From Pilaira anomala (taxonomy: Eukaryota > Mucoromycota > Mucoromycetes > Mucorales > Mucoraceae), in NCBI GenBank assembly GCA_025716855.1, contig JAIXMQ010000022.1, positions 310,001 to 374,000 on the forward strand: 64,000 nucleotides of DNA, in the 5' to 3' direction. The notes beneath the pieces were generated by a model. That model was given only the letters and a program-made list of their open reading frames with translations. It made no database searches and was not told where the DNA came from. Positions 12,243 through 23,374 of this stretch are shown here, one piece after another. Numbering within the stretch: the first letter of the stretch is position 1; every line of letters begins with the position of its first letter. The position numbers and the translations under genes are program-made.

Positions 12243-15200
12243 TTAAGAAACCAAAGTACGAATGAAGTTTTCAATATCAGTCGTTTTGTATATACTAGAA
12301 GGTAAGGCTTCAATAACTCTTTGCTTTGAAAAGGCATTCATGTATTGAAAAGTTTTTAAGAGATCACCATCTAGATAATTACTTTCTTCCACGGTGGTAC
12401 TATTAATCCTTGACTTATAACTTCTCCATAAAGTATGATCTAAATTGCCCACATTATTTGATTCTTTTAATATACTTTCTTGGATTTGTCTGAAGAAATG
12501 AAATGAGCCTTCGGATATGGTCTTGATGGTGCCAATGGATCCATGGACTGTTGCAAAAGAAAATGAGGACTCTATTTCGGTTATTTCTACATTATCTTCA
12601 TTTTCATCGTTTCGAGTAGGTAGACTTGATAGCATATTTGATAATATATCTAGTGTATATATATATATATATAAGCTCATGTTATCATTGTGTGTATGAT
12701 TTTTTTTTACCTTGTTTGAAGCAATTGACAAGTGATCCAATATGATACCCACCTTCTGATTCTAAACGCATAATACTACTTTGAGTTGATCTTTGATATC
12801 TTGTTGGATTTGGATCGAGAGATAAAGTGAATACGTTATTTTTATTATCAGCGCCAATATATACATTTTCATTCACAAATTTGACAGCTGTCATCCAAGT
12901 GGGTTGGCTGTCAACGGCTAATAATTTTAATGACAGAGGATCTTTGTTTGTCATGGTCAGGACGGATACGGATTGTATTAAATCACCCACGAGTACACGA
13001 TCGCCATAAGTATCTAGAGTTAAAGCTAAAATGTTGTTATGGATATCTGATTTAAAATCGATTCTTTCGCCTAATGGTAAATCCGGTTGAAAGTTTTTTA
13101 AGGAATAAATCTAAAATTGATTTAGTATAACAAATATAATAAAATATGATTCGAAAAAAAAAACACTTACGGAACCGTTCACACAGGCAATGACCGAGTT
13201 TTGAAATGATTTTAGATTATAAACAACACCAGGTAATTGAACTTGATCTAATAATTCACATTTTCGATCTTTTATATCAAATACGAGAATTCTACCTAGA
13301 TTTTTATCGGGATCGTCACTGTTTTCAATGATTGTACCAACAAATAAAAATTCTTGATTTGGATATGCGGCAAATGTTGTCATGGCCATACTTTCAACAA
13401 TTTCATTATTTGGTAAATGATATACATCCAAAACTAAAACAAATGTGTGTGTGTGTGTGTGTGTGTGTAAGCATCATTGTATTCATAATAATAAAATTTT
13501 AATACTTTACCATGAAAAGTCTGTGCGTCAAGAATTTGAATTTTACCAACATGTTTGATAAAGCCATTATTCATGTCTTTTTGGTTTAAGATGGTACCTA
13601 CAGCCAATACTTTGGAAACGGTTGAATATTGAATCCGAATAGGCATTTCACCATTTAAAGTGACTTTTGTATGATGCAGTTTTTGAGAAGTGTCTGTTTG
13701 ACCAATGGATAATCCATGTTCGGTCATTAATATAATCATACCATAAAAAGGTGCGATTGCATAAACATTCTATATTTAAAGATGAAACATTTTTTTTTAA
13801 AAAAAAATAAGGAATGATTTACAACAACTTTTTTTTTTTTTTGCTTTTTTTTTTTTACCTTTAAATTGACAGCGGAAAAAAATAATTTATGATATCGACT
13901 GGTGACGATAGTAGGTCGAATACCGGTAATAAAAATCTTTTGTTCTCCATCGTGTAGAAAGGGGTACATGGCAGTACAGTAAGTTCCAACCATTGTTTGT
14001 CGTGTCTCTGATAAATTAGGTGTTGAATGATTGAAGTATATTTTACTCGTCAAGACCTTTCCATCCCCTTTATACATTTTTTAGATTTTTTTTTCTTTTT
14101 TTTTTTTACATGTAAAGTTGCATCTGTATATATTACCTAATAGAATCATCAAGTATTGAATTTTTTCTAATTTAATTAAAAGTACATCTTTTGGACCGGT
14201 TACAGAACCTAATGCATGTTCAAATACAGGGTTCAAATTGGGTAACTGCAATATTTTTATCATGGATTTAGACCACATGCCTACAGTGACAAAATCTTTA
14301 TCTGTACCGTTCTCGTGTTTGGGGCTTAAATGGATGCATGCAATATCTGGAAATTGTTTGACACTATATTATGAGGTGAGAAAAAAAAAAATGTACAAGT
14401 TATAAATTATATATATATATATATATTACCAAATTGGCAACAGTGCATTATCTGTGATATCTAAATAAACAAGCGTCCCTTTTCCACAACAAAGTATACA
14501 TTGAGTTGAATTTACTTTAGCGATTGAAATCTTTTCACCATTTGCAGGTATCCATTCAGATAAAATTCTACCCTTTGGATCATCCATGACCAGACGAACA
14601 GAAAAGGGCGTGACTTGAACAATGTTCTTATTGAAAGTGACAGCAATATCCAAAGTAACTAGATTGAAGACTAAACCAGAATAGGCTTGATATTCTCTTA
14701 ATTCGTTTAGATTATGTTTACTTGATGTCTTTAAGAGAATAGTCTCTAACGCGGTGGAAACAACGAGTATATTTGAATCTAGGCTCCAGATATTATTTAC
14801 AAGTGGAATGTTTAATTGATGTTTCTCAATGAATCCAACCCCGTTTTCAACTACGCGAAGACTCCCTTCTTTATCCGTTCCTGAACAACAAATCATGGTC
14901 TTTTCTCCGTGACCATCGTAATCGAATAAACAGAAATCAACTATCGGACCTAGATTGGTAAATGTATAGAGTGTCTCGACAGTGTATTTTTTTGTGCCGT
15001 TCGTTACTAGTCGAACAAGACTTGAGTCGCCTTGTGTAGACCCAATATAAAGTAATCCATCACCTAAATTCACAATTGTATGGGGTATCGAAATTTGTCC
15101 AATGACGTTACTTGTGATTCCAGATACTTTCATATTATTGATTTCTAATGTTAATACATATAAAAAACCTTCTGAATCTCCTAATATACAATGTTCAGCA

Positions 15201-16258
15201 TCATCTAAAAATGCATGTCTTTTTTTTTTAAGAAAAAAAAATAAGTTTTCCTTTTTTTTTTTCGCCTGTATATATGTAAAAAAAAAAAGAACTTACGCTG
15301 TCACTGTAACTAAATCAATACTCAATTCTTTTGTAGTAATAGATGGAAGAGATAAATCATGATAAGAAATGATATATTCACCAATGGACAATACACCACC
15401 GTATGGATCGGGTACAGCAATTAAAGTATGGGTGGTCGCTTCTACTCTGACGGATAATTTGGGAGATTCAGATACTTCGTTGGTACCCGGTTTATATTTA
15501 AATATCTTGATTGTTTTTAATTCATTGATTTCACCTAACAAGATGGCCATGGAAGACAGTTGAACACCCCGTAAGGCAACAATGGATAAGATATCGTATT
15601 CTCGTGTACGAAGTGGAGAAGGAGTGAATCGAGATAATTTGACTTCCTTTCCTTTTGATTTGACAGGTTCTTTTGTTAAGGGGATAGCGAATAAGAAACC
15701 TGTGAAGGCGCTGACCAAGACGGTTTTATGCTTTTGGTCGAAAATAGTAGCAATAGGTTGATCAGTGTTGCGAGCGGTTGTTTCGATCATACCATGTCCT
15801 TCAGTCTCGATCGTCTCGGTTCTGGCATTGTAGGTTAGGATGGTGAAACAGTTTTGCTCGGTTAGTAAGAAGATAGATTCGGTTGAGGTTTCCTAAAGAA
15901 AAAGAAACTATATTAGAAAATATATATATCAGGGCGAAAAAAAAATGTATCATGATTCTATTTTGACATACTGATAGTTGGGACATTTGTATCGAACTGA
16001 TAACACCGTATATACTGAACTGAGTAAATAGTTTAATACCGTCTGACAAAATTGAGTATATCTCAACAGTAGAGCCTTTGCTGAAATATATGCATATATT
16101 AATATATATATTTCTTTTTTAAAAAAAAAAATTTGTATCTGCTTTCGTTTTTACCAAACAATCAAATTTTCGTTATCTTCACTAATAAATCGACCCTTTG
16201 TTGCACATGTTACTGCTGTTGCTGGATTAAGTGTAGTTACAACATGGTGTTTACTCAT
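12243..16258 (-). CDS. DDB1: DDB1, damaged-DNA-binding protein 1 / CUL4 adaptor
   Basis: Ten exons (16258-16155, 16080-15972, 15892-15297, 15218-14430, 14363-14137, 14067-13859, 13769-13511, 13433-13171, 13110-12711, 12649-12243) close exactly to 1,120 residues, the family length (about 1,140). The N-terminus MSKHHVVTTLNPATAVT matches DDB1-type starts. HAFLDDAEHCILGDSEG and LLILGDGKV match BPA/BPC propeller signatures, and the C-terminus has HTLWRSYKSRINS, YLDGDLLKTF and the final helix FIRTLVS. DDB1 is the propeller adaptor of CUL4 ubiquitin ligases in DNA repair and chromatin silencing. CPSF-A and Rse1 paralogues are longer, which argues for DDB1. Intron 7 holds a GT microsatellite at 13443-13468. 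A 14-nt open segment at 14110-14123 looked like a microexon, but including it breaks the frame. Confidence 0.93.
13443..13468. repeat. GT microsatellite in a DDB1 intron
   Basis: About 13 GT units on the plus strand lie inside the intron between DDB1 exons 7 and 8, near its acceptor end. It is a likely length-polymorphic marker with no coding effect. Confidence 0.85.
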
Positions 16259-16309
16259 TGTGAACGAAATAAAGAAATAATTTGAAATATTTATCACGTC
16301 GCGCGTATT

Positions 16310-16312
<3 letters not shown>

Positions 16313-16392
<80 letters not shown>
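16313..16392. repeat. 80-nt T homopolymer
   Basis: An uninterrupted run of 80 T on the plus strand begins 54 bp upstream of the DDB1 start codon. It reads as poly(A) in the DDB1 transcription direction. It is the longest homopolymer in the window. Confidence 0.95.
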
Positions 16393-16395
<3 letters not shown>

Positions 16396-16781
16396 TATAA
16401 TTGTCGCACATAGAAAAGCTGGTCACGACTTGTTTCTGAAGAACTATTGTTTAAAGTAAAACGAAAGGTTATATCAATAAAGATCTATCTTAGCTACTTG
16501 TTTTTAAAGTCAAAGCAGGATTGTATGTATGCCGAAATAGGATGAGGAAAAACGACTTCTTTTTTTAAAATTAAAAACAAAAAGAAGTATCATAGTTTCT
16601 CTCATATCATCCTGTTTTTTTTAGAAAAAAATAAGCCCTTTTGTAAACCGTTGTTTTACTACTGTATCAAAGTTCCTACGCTACGATTTGTATCTTACTG
16701 ACCTTAGTTATTCAGTTTGATAAAGAAGAAGGAAGTACTATAGACATGAGGTTTTTTTTTCTTGCAGTGAAAAAAACTTTA

Positions 16782-17195
16782 AGCCAATCAAATCATCGGG
16801 AAAAATGAAAAAACTACATTTTTAGCCAAAAATCAACGATCCCTGACCTTTGGATTTTTTCAAAAAATCAGAAATGTATACATATCTTAGTATCCAAAAC
16901 GTTTTAAAACTTGGCCTTTCACAGATATATGTAGAATTTGATGGTCTTTTCAAAAATGTAAAAATCAAAGCAAAACTATTATGAATATCAATAACTATTG
17001 TGAAAAAAGCGACATACAGTTTCTGTTAGGGCAAGTATATTTTCCATATATTAAAAAATAAATCCAAATGCATAGAAAAATGCGCCTTTAATTTCTACAT
17101 CTTTTTTATATCATATTGTATAATACAATAGTGGATATAAAGGACTTTAATTTGAAAATAAAGAAATTTGGGTCCAAATTTCAATTTTTAGGTCC
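16782..17195 (+). repeat. Dispersed repeat, copy A (direct)
   Basis: This copy of about 414 bp shares an ordered series of blocks with copy B: TTTGGATTTTTTCAAAAA, GGTTTTAAAACTT-like, GAATTTGATG-CTTTCAAA, TCTGTTAGGG, ATGCGCC, then GGACTTTA-TTTGA and TCCAAATTTCAATTTTT. It begins with AAGCCAATCAAATCAT, which has its inverse at 17499-17514. Identity is clearly below 90 percent, so the copies are old. No coding capacity is seen beyond a 67-codon low-complexity frame. Confidence 0.75.
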
Positions 17196-17280
17196 AAAAA
17201 ACAGGGAAAAAAACCAAATCAGGATACAGACACATTTTATTAGACAATATAACATTCAAACGATGCAGAATTTAAAAATT

Positions 17281-17514
17281 AAGCTTTCTATGCATTTAGA
17301 TTTATTTTATTATACATAAAAAATATACTTGCTCTAATAGAATCCGTGCTTTCTCGCAATAACTATTAGACTTTGTAATTATATTACTTTTATTTTTACA
17401 TCATTCGAAAGAGCGCCAAATTCTATATCTAATCTAATTATAAACCTAAGCTTTAAAACCATTTTAATTATAAGATATATGTTTTTATATTTTTTTGACA
17501 TGATTTGATTGGCT
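17281..17514 (-). repeat. Dispersed repeat, copy C (inverted, shortened)
   Basis: Read on the minus strand, this segment starts with AGCCAATCAAATCATG and continues through AAAATGGTTTTAAAGCTT, GAATTTGGCGCTCTTTC, AGAGCAAGTATATTTTT and AAATCTAAATGCATAGAAA. That is the same order as copy A, with the early part shortened. With copy A it forms an imperfect inverted repeat (arms 16782-17088 and 17281-17514). Confidence 0.7.
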
Positions 17515-17912
17515 GAAAAAATTTCTTCAAAAAACTAAATTTTTTAGAAAAAATCACCCAGCTACCCCCTTTGGATTTTTTCAAAAATTAAAAATGTGAA
17601 TATATCTTGACATTAGAATGGTTTTAAAACTTAGCTTTCTAATAGTATCTAAAACAGAATTTGATGCTCTTTCAAATGATGTAAAAATCAAATTAAAATA
17701 TTTATAAAAAGTAATAGTAATTGTGGAAATATTAAATTATAGTCTCTGTTAGGGGAGGTATATTTTTTGCAACTAAACATTTAGGTTTGAGTTTATAGAA
17801 ATATGCGCCATCAAATTCTGGATCATCTGAATATCATATTGTCTAGTAAAATACTTCATATAGAAGGACTTTACTTTGACATGAAAAAACTTTTTATCCA
17901 AATTTCAATTTT
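17505..17912 (+). repeat. Dispersed repeat, copy B (direct)
   Basis: This is a second direct copy, about 400 bp, abutting the outer end of inverted copy C. It matches copy A over nearly its whole length and ends in TCCAAATTTCAATTTTTTTT. It ends 115 bp before the tRNA gene. No gene is seen in it. Confidence 0.72.
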
Positions 17913-18027
17913 TTTTTCATTCTGAGCCTTAAAACAATATATGCATTTGTGGTGTATATAGCGGTAGCACGTGACATATGCTTAATTATATTGCTATTAT
18001 TAACTACAAAAATTCAAGCTCAAAAAT

Positions 18028-18100
18028 AACTGAATGGAGAAGTGGTTTAACTCGTCTCATTCACTCTGAGAAGATCGTCGGTTCAAACCCGGCTTCAGTT
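18028..18100 (+). tRNA. tRNA gene, anticodon CAC (valine by anticodon)
   Basis: A 73-nt cloverleaf folds without an intron. The acceptor stem AACTGAA/TTCAGTT is perfect (7 bp). The D arm is GAG/CTC, the anticodon stem TCTCA/TGAGA with loop TTCACTC, the variable loop has 5 nt, and the T arm GTCGG/CCGGC has loop TTCAAAC. The discriminator is A. Internal promoters are recognisable: box A TGGAGAAGTGG (one mismatch) and box B GGTTCAAACCC. A T7 Pol III terminator follows at once. By position the anticodon is CAC. Oddities are an A at position 1 and a pyrimidine at position 37, so it may be a diverged or tRNA-like copy rather than the main tRNA-Val. Confidence 0.72.
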
Positions 18101-18167
18101 ACTTTTTTTCTTAAGTTCTTGAGGGTGTGTCCATAGGGACATACCATGATTATTAAATGCAACCTTT

Positions 18168-19987
18168 TTATTGTAACATTTTTCTTCTGGTTAAGACAAG
18201 ACATCTATCCCAACCTTGGATATCTTTATAAACATCTTGTTGTTCCCAGTCGGACCAAATCTTTAAAACGTTTTTCATCATATCTTTTCCACATTCTAAA
18301 ACAACAAAACCATCTTCTTTTACAACGACAGGAGCTATCTTACTTAAGACTTGGTACCATTCGTAACCATTTTCTTTTGCAAATAAGGCTTCAGCGGGCT
18401 CTTGTTCTAGAGCAGCCATTTGTTCTTTTTGTTTACTTGTCTTGTTGAAATCCAAATAGGGAGGGTTACATACCAAAACATCGAATGCGATGGTATCGTT
18501 GATATGAGACATATCTTGTATACGCCACTCTATTCTTTGAAGATGACCTTTTAAAAGAGCCTGAGCATTTTCTTTGGCTAGATTTAAAGCTTGTTCACTG
18601 ATATCGATGCCTACACCCGTTGCAGAAGGAAGTTGATCGAGTATTGAAATCAATAAATTGCCACAGCCTGTACCTACATCCAAGATTCTTTGATTTTCTT
18701 TATTTTTCAAAGCAGAGACGGTGGCATGAACCAGTGTTTCAGAACCAGCACGAGGAATTAAACAATCTTTTGTGATCTTAAAAGTCTTGCCACAGAATTC
18801 TTTTTGTCCCAACAAGTAGGGTAGTAATTGACCTTCTTTTCTTTCTTCTAAATCAATGGGTAAAATGCCAGATTTTTTAATTTCATCGGCTTCGCGGTCT
18901 AATTTCAGACGATAGAATTTGGCTTCTCTTTCGACCATGACGGTAAACTTGGTAGGTTCTTCTTGTTGTACATGAATGCGTGTGTTTAAAATGGGGTGAA
19001 TGAAAGAGATTTCTAAAAGAGATACGCAGAGGCCTTTATCACGATTGGTCTTTAATGGTTTTGTAAAGGTTGAGTTGCCAATGATGGGATGATTTGAATG
19101 AAAATAAAATAACTTTCGTAAAGTGGAGTTGCATAAAGGAGTATGTAAATCTAAGTCCAATCTTGAAATATAGTTTGCATGGTTTGATCTGGTTTGTGAA
19201 ACAATAGAAATAGACTTTAATACATCGTTTGGTATAATTGGTTCACACTCTTCATCTTTTTTGTTTAATTCGGGTTGGAATAATGTCGAGATATCGGTGG
19301 TGGGTACGTATCCGTGAGTAAGGATTCTCATTCTTGCTTGAATTTTGTCTTGTTTGTATTCTTTGGTGAGTAAGTCTCTCATTTCTTCGGTTTTTGCTAC
19401 AATAATCTATACTCGAAGAACTTTTAATTCTTTTTTTCTTTTCCTTATTTCTTTTTTTTTTTTTTAAAAAAAAAAAAACTTGGACTTACTAATCCAGAAG
19501 CAGCTTTTTGAATGTCATTGATGCACCATATTTTTTCTCGGTTGCCTTCAAGGTCTTTTAAGGCTGTATTGTATAGAATAGCCTTTTCAAATGTGACAAA
19601 ATTCTAAAAAAAGAAATAAAGAGTTTTTTTTTTTAATTTTGACATATTTTTAAAACTTTAATTTTTCTGTACCTGTCCTGAAGGTTTCCAGACAATAGCT
19701 AAGTGAGGGTCCTCATAACAAATATTAATAGGAACTGTCTTCATTCTTTCAGCTTCTTCCAAAGACTTATTGTATCTAAACTCGATCACGTCGTCCTTTG
19801 ACAATATACGGCATTCTTCTACAGGCTCTCCATTGACAGAGATCTCCTTTCTTGAAAAAGCAAGATGCAAATTTCTTTGAGACTTTGCGACTTCTCTATG
19901 ATTTACTAATAGCCAACGTCTGACTCTTTGACCGTGCCCTGACTCTGGTACAGTTACTTTAAGATAATTGATAGTTTTATCTTCCAT
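18168..19987 (-). CDS. Degenerate RluA-type pseudouridine synthase fused to HemK-like methyltransferase
   Basis: Three exons (19987-19673, 19603-19490, 19406-18168) close in phase to 555 residues. The N-terminal third looks like an RluA synthase: an S4-like segment (RVRRWLLVNHREVAKSQR...EISVNGEPV), then PINICYEDPHLAIVWKPSGQ, then ASGLIIVAKTEEMRDLLTKEYK. The catalytic HRLDxxTSGL block here reads NDIQKAASGL, so the essential Asp is Gln. The C-terminal half is a class I methyltransferase: motif I ILDVGTGCGNLLIS, GIDISEQAL and the NPPY motif VCNPPYLDF of HemK/PrmC enzymes, which N5-methylate the GGQ glutamine of release factors. Phase is continuous across both junctions, which supports one protein. 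I infer an active methyltransferase carrying an RNA-binding, catalytically dead synthase module. The mitochondrial versus cytosolic location cannot be read. Confidence 0.85.
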
Positions 19988-20241
19988 AATAAGTGTATGT
20001 AAAAAAAAAAAAAAAAATGATTGAAAAGTTTTTATTTTAAATATCATTTTGAACGGTCACTTCTTTTGAAAACATTTTATTTTATACTCATCGTATATAG
20101 AGAGATTCAAAAGATGAATAAAAATGCTGTTTTATTGGAATAGTAAAATTGATTGACTCAAAATTAATAGAATCTGTGAGGAAGGGATAATGAGAGGGGG
20201 AGGGGGGGAAATAATGCAACGGGTGATGATGAGTATATGGT

Positions 20242-21509
20242 TTAGTTATTATCTAAGAGAGGTCTACGTTGCTGATGATCGTCATTTTCAGTTGTAGGAG
20301 AGTCGTCTAATAAATCATAATCGTTTTTCTTCTTGTTGTTTCTAAAGTGTAAACAGCAAAAGACGTATACGATTGATTTCCATAAATTCAAAATTGCAGT
20401 CTTGATATCACCAAAAAGACTTGCTTTACCATCTACAATTCTTTCCGGTCTAAGTCTATGATGATTATCGATCAAAACTGTAACACAAGTCTAATGAAGA
20501 ATAGTTAGATATTTAATCGCTGAAAAAAAAATGAAAGAACTTACCACAACTGCGTTAAGAACACCTAAAGCAGTACTTGCAGAAATCATAAACATGATAA
20601 TTTGTTGATACATGACAGCATCTTTCATTGGAGTACCAGAAATCAACTGACCAGTCATCCTAAAATGAAGCAAAGAAATTAGAGGTTGAAAGTAAAAAAA
20701 AAAAAAAAAAAAAACTTACATTCCGGGAATAGCAATTAAACCAATAACTGACATTTGATTGATTGTAGGTAACATAGCTAATCTTACAGCTTCTACTGCA
20801 ATCGATTGTCCCGCTTCCCACCGGCTAGCACCAAATGCTAAATAAGTTTCAATTTGTTCCTTACGAGTACCTACACTCGATAGACAGCTACTGATAGCAA
20901 CAGCCATACCACTCATTGCATTACCTAGCAACATACCCATTGTTGGAATAAAAATCTCGGGTGTCCAAAATGGATCTTGGCCCATAGCATAACGAGAACC
21001 AACGATGCCCACTACAAGCGTAGATATACCAGAAGATATTAATACGGATAAGAACTAAAAAAAAAAAAAAAGATGATGAAATTGAGTCCATCATGTGTGT
21101 ATTGTCGGTTTATTCCCAAAGTTACTTTACCATGCCTTTATATGTTTGTTTGGATTTATTATAAACAGTTTCATAAGCTCCAAGGAAGATTAAAACAACT
21201 AGTGATAAAATTTAACGGTTAGTCTCGGAATACAAAAGAAGTTTAATATATACTTTACAGGTCATTAGCATGACGAGTGCTGGATGCCTTGTTTTAAAAA
21301 CGTCCTCTAGAATAAAACCCTATCGTTTGTAACTTATTAGTACTTAGTCGGACAATGATATTTCGAATAATAGTTTTACCATTAAGGTCAATTGAATTAA
21401 ACATCGAATAGCGGCTATAATCAAGCTTTTTTCAAGCTGTAAACCTAAAGCAAGTGAGATACCGCCTATATATATGTTTATGTGTCAGTCAGATAAGAGG
21501 GGAAAAAAT

Positions 21510-21556
<47 letters not shown>

Positions 21557-21685
21557 ATTGACCAAAATAAAGGAAGAAGCTATAGCAACGTTAACCCAAG
21601 TTAAAGGAGGAGCTGAGCTATGACCAGACTCTTGCTCTGTTGGTTGAGTAACATTTGCTACTAACTCGAACAAAGTGCTATCCAT
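20242..21685 (-). CDS. UPF0014/FetB-type membrane permease
   Basis: Seven exons (21685-21556, 21465-21380, 21319-21259, 21198-21131, 21054-20720, 20659-20545, 20490-20242) close to 347 residues. About seven hydrophobic helices are visible. The family-specific core is MGMLLGNAMSGMAVAISSC followed by ETYLAFGASRWEAGQ and LIAIPGMMTGQLISG. That matches UPF0014 proteins (bacterial FetB, plant ALS3/STAR2), the membrane half of ABC-type exporters linked to iron or aluminium tolerance. A roughly 70-residue hydrophilic tail with an acidic, di-leucine-like end (YDLLDDSP) is added to the bacterial-type core and may carry sorting signals. No ATPase partner is nearby. A run of about 37 T lies in intron 1. 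The substrate is unknown. Confidence 0.88.
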
Positions 21686-21897
21686 TTTTATGACAAGAAG
21701 AAATAAAAAGCAAAATCAAGAGAAAAAAAAAGGCATTTTTTAATTTTACAGCTAAAAAAACGTTCGATTTTGAAGTTCAGAAAAAAAATTTAAACAAATC
21801 CATGTACCTTTTTTTTTGTTTTTGTTTCACGATCTGTTTAATAAGGTTAAACTTATTAAGTCATACCATGTTATAGTATTTTATCATTATATGTAAA

Positions 21898-23374
21898 TTA
21901 TTTTTTATTACTTAGGAGATGAATAAACATGGCTAATTGAATAACGATAAAGAATCTAAAAAAGCGCCATACTAAATAAAAACTATCAAAAGGAACTTGG
22001 ACAATACGGTTTAACATGCCATGTGTTGGTTTATGTTGTACCATTGTTGTATTAAATTGAAATTGGTGTTGTTTACGATAAGATTCTACAGGAACAATTA
22101 AGCTATCATCAATCTTTAAGCTAGGATAGATAACTAGATCTTGTTTAATTTGTTTTCTTGTTCTTTGTTTTCGTCTAGGTGATGATACAGGCTGATCTGC
22201 TACAACTACCATTGTACTATTATTTAACTCAAAGTCAAGGGTTTGCAGATGCTGATGTTTATTATTACTGCTGATAGAAGAGGCCATCTGTAATTCAGAA
22301 TATAAACTATTATTCATCATATTTTGAGGTAAATGGTGATGATGATATACTTCTTCCTCTTCTTCTTCTTCGTCAGAGGAAGGATGACTTGTGGTTTCAG
22401 CAATTAAACTAGGTATTTGCTGATGACAATCATTTGTCAAGTTTAGTCTATATTCTTCGATCAAACCAGTTAATTGATGTATATGACTTTGTTGAAATTT
22501 AAATTGATTTTCAAGTTGAGTTATTTGCTCTTTTGTCTGTTGAACATGAGTAAATTGTGATTGCAATTGTTTGAGCTCAATGATCGTATCATGGAATTGA
22601 TGCTGGATTTGATCTTTTGCTTTAAATAATTGTTGATTTTGACTCATCATTTGTTCAATTTTAAAAGACAATTCGTTATAATCATCATCATTACTTCTAA
22701 TATTAGTAGTAGTTGTATCATTTGTTTGATTAGCAAAATCAATTTCTTTTACAATCATTTTTCTCAAGTATTCTTGACGATAGTCTTCATGTTGTTGAAT
22801 TTTTTCGTAAGCTTGCTCTAAAGATTGATAAAGTTCATTTACTTGAAATGTTAATTTTTGTTGCGAAGTAATATTTTGTCGGCTGATTTTTTCATTTGAT
22901 TCTAATGTGGCTTCATATTTCTTTAATAATTCAGCATTTTGAGATTCAAGTTGATGAATAGTTTGTTGGTTATTTTCCAGCTTATGTTTATAATGGTTAT
23001 CTGATGCTTGTTGATGAATATTAAATTCATCTTGCAAGATATTATATTTTTGTTCAAGTACAGTATTATTTTCTAATAAAGTTTTACCAACTTCTGCTGC
23101 AAGTTTAAGATCTACATGACATTTAAAAAAAAAGGTTAAAAAAGTTGGTTTATTTTAATTTAAATTTTTATTTACCTTTCTCCTTTTCTAAAAGTGAATT
23201 GATTGTTGTTTTAAAGATATTCTTCAATTCAGCTGGAGATCTTTCAACAATCCATGAATAAGAGGAAGCAACCGAAAATGTTGGTGAAGCAGGTTCGCGA
23301 AGACTGCTTTTGGTTTTCATAAAATGTTTGTTTAACAAACCATTTGTGTTAATATTTAAAGTTTTAGTGGGCAT
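21898..23374 (-). CDS. Coiled-coil protein with a BICD/BICDR-like CC1 box and C-terminal membrane tail
   Basis: Two exons (23374-23176, 23111-21898) close to 470 residues. At the splice junction the protein reads LLEKEKDLKLAAEVGKTLLE. This resembles the CC1 box (DLxLAAxLGKxLLExN) of BICD-related and HAP1/TRAK dynein adaptors, which binds the dynein light intermediate chain. It is followed by some 200 residues of heptad-rich, Gln-rich coiled coil. A Ser/acidic linker with HHHH follows, then a basic patch (RRKQRTRKQIK). The last 30 residues form a hydrophobic helix (VWRFFRFFIVIQLAMFIHLL) ending SNKK, so the protein looks tail-anchored. Inferred role: linking dynein-dynactin to a membrane cargo. 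The gene is divergent to the SET gene across 399 bp. The exact family is unproven; BICD-like is by motif. Confidence 0.72.

Noticed and set aside
14110..14123. 14-nt apparent microexon in DDB1 flanked by ACAG and GTAAAA
   Set aside because: Including it shifts the phase and breaks the next exon. Skipping it restores LLGDGKVL, which matches the DDB1 family.
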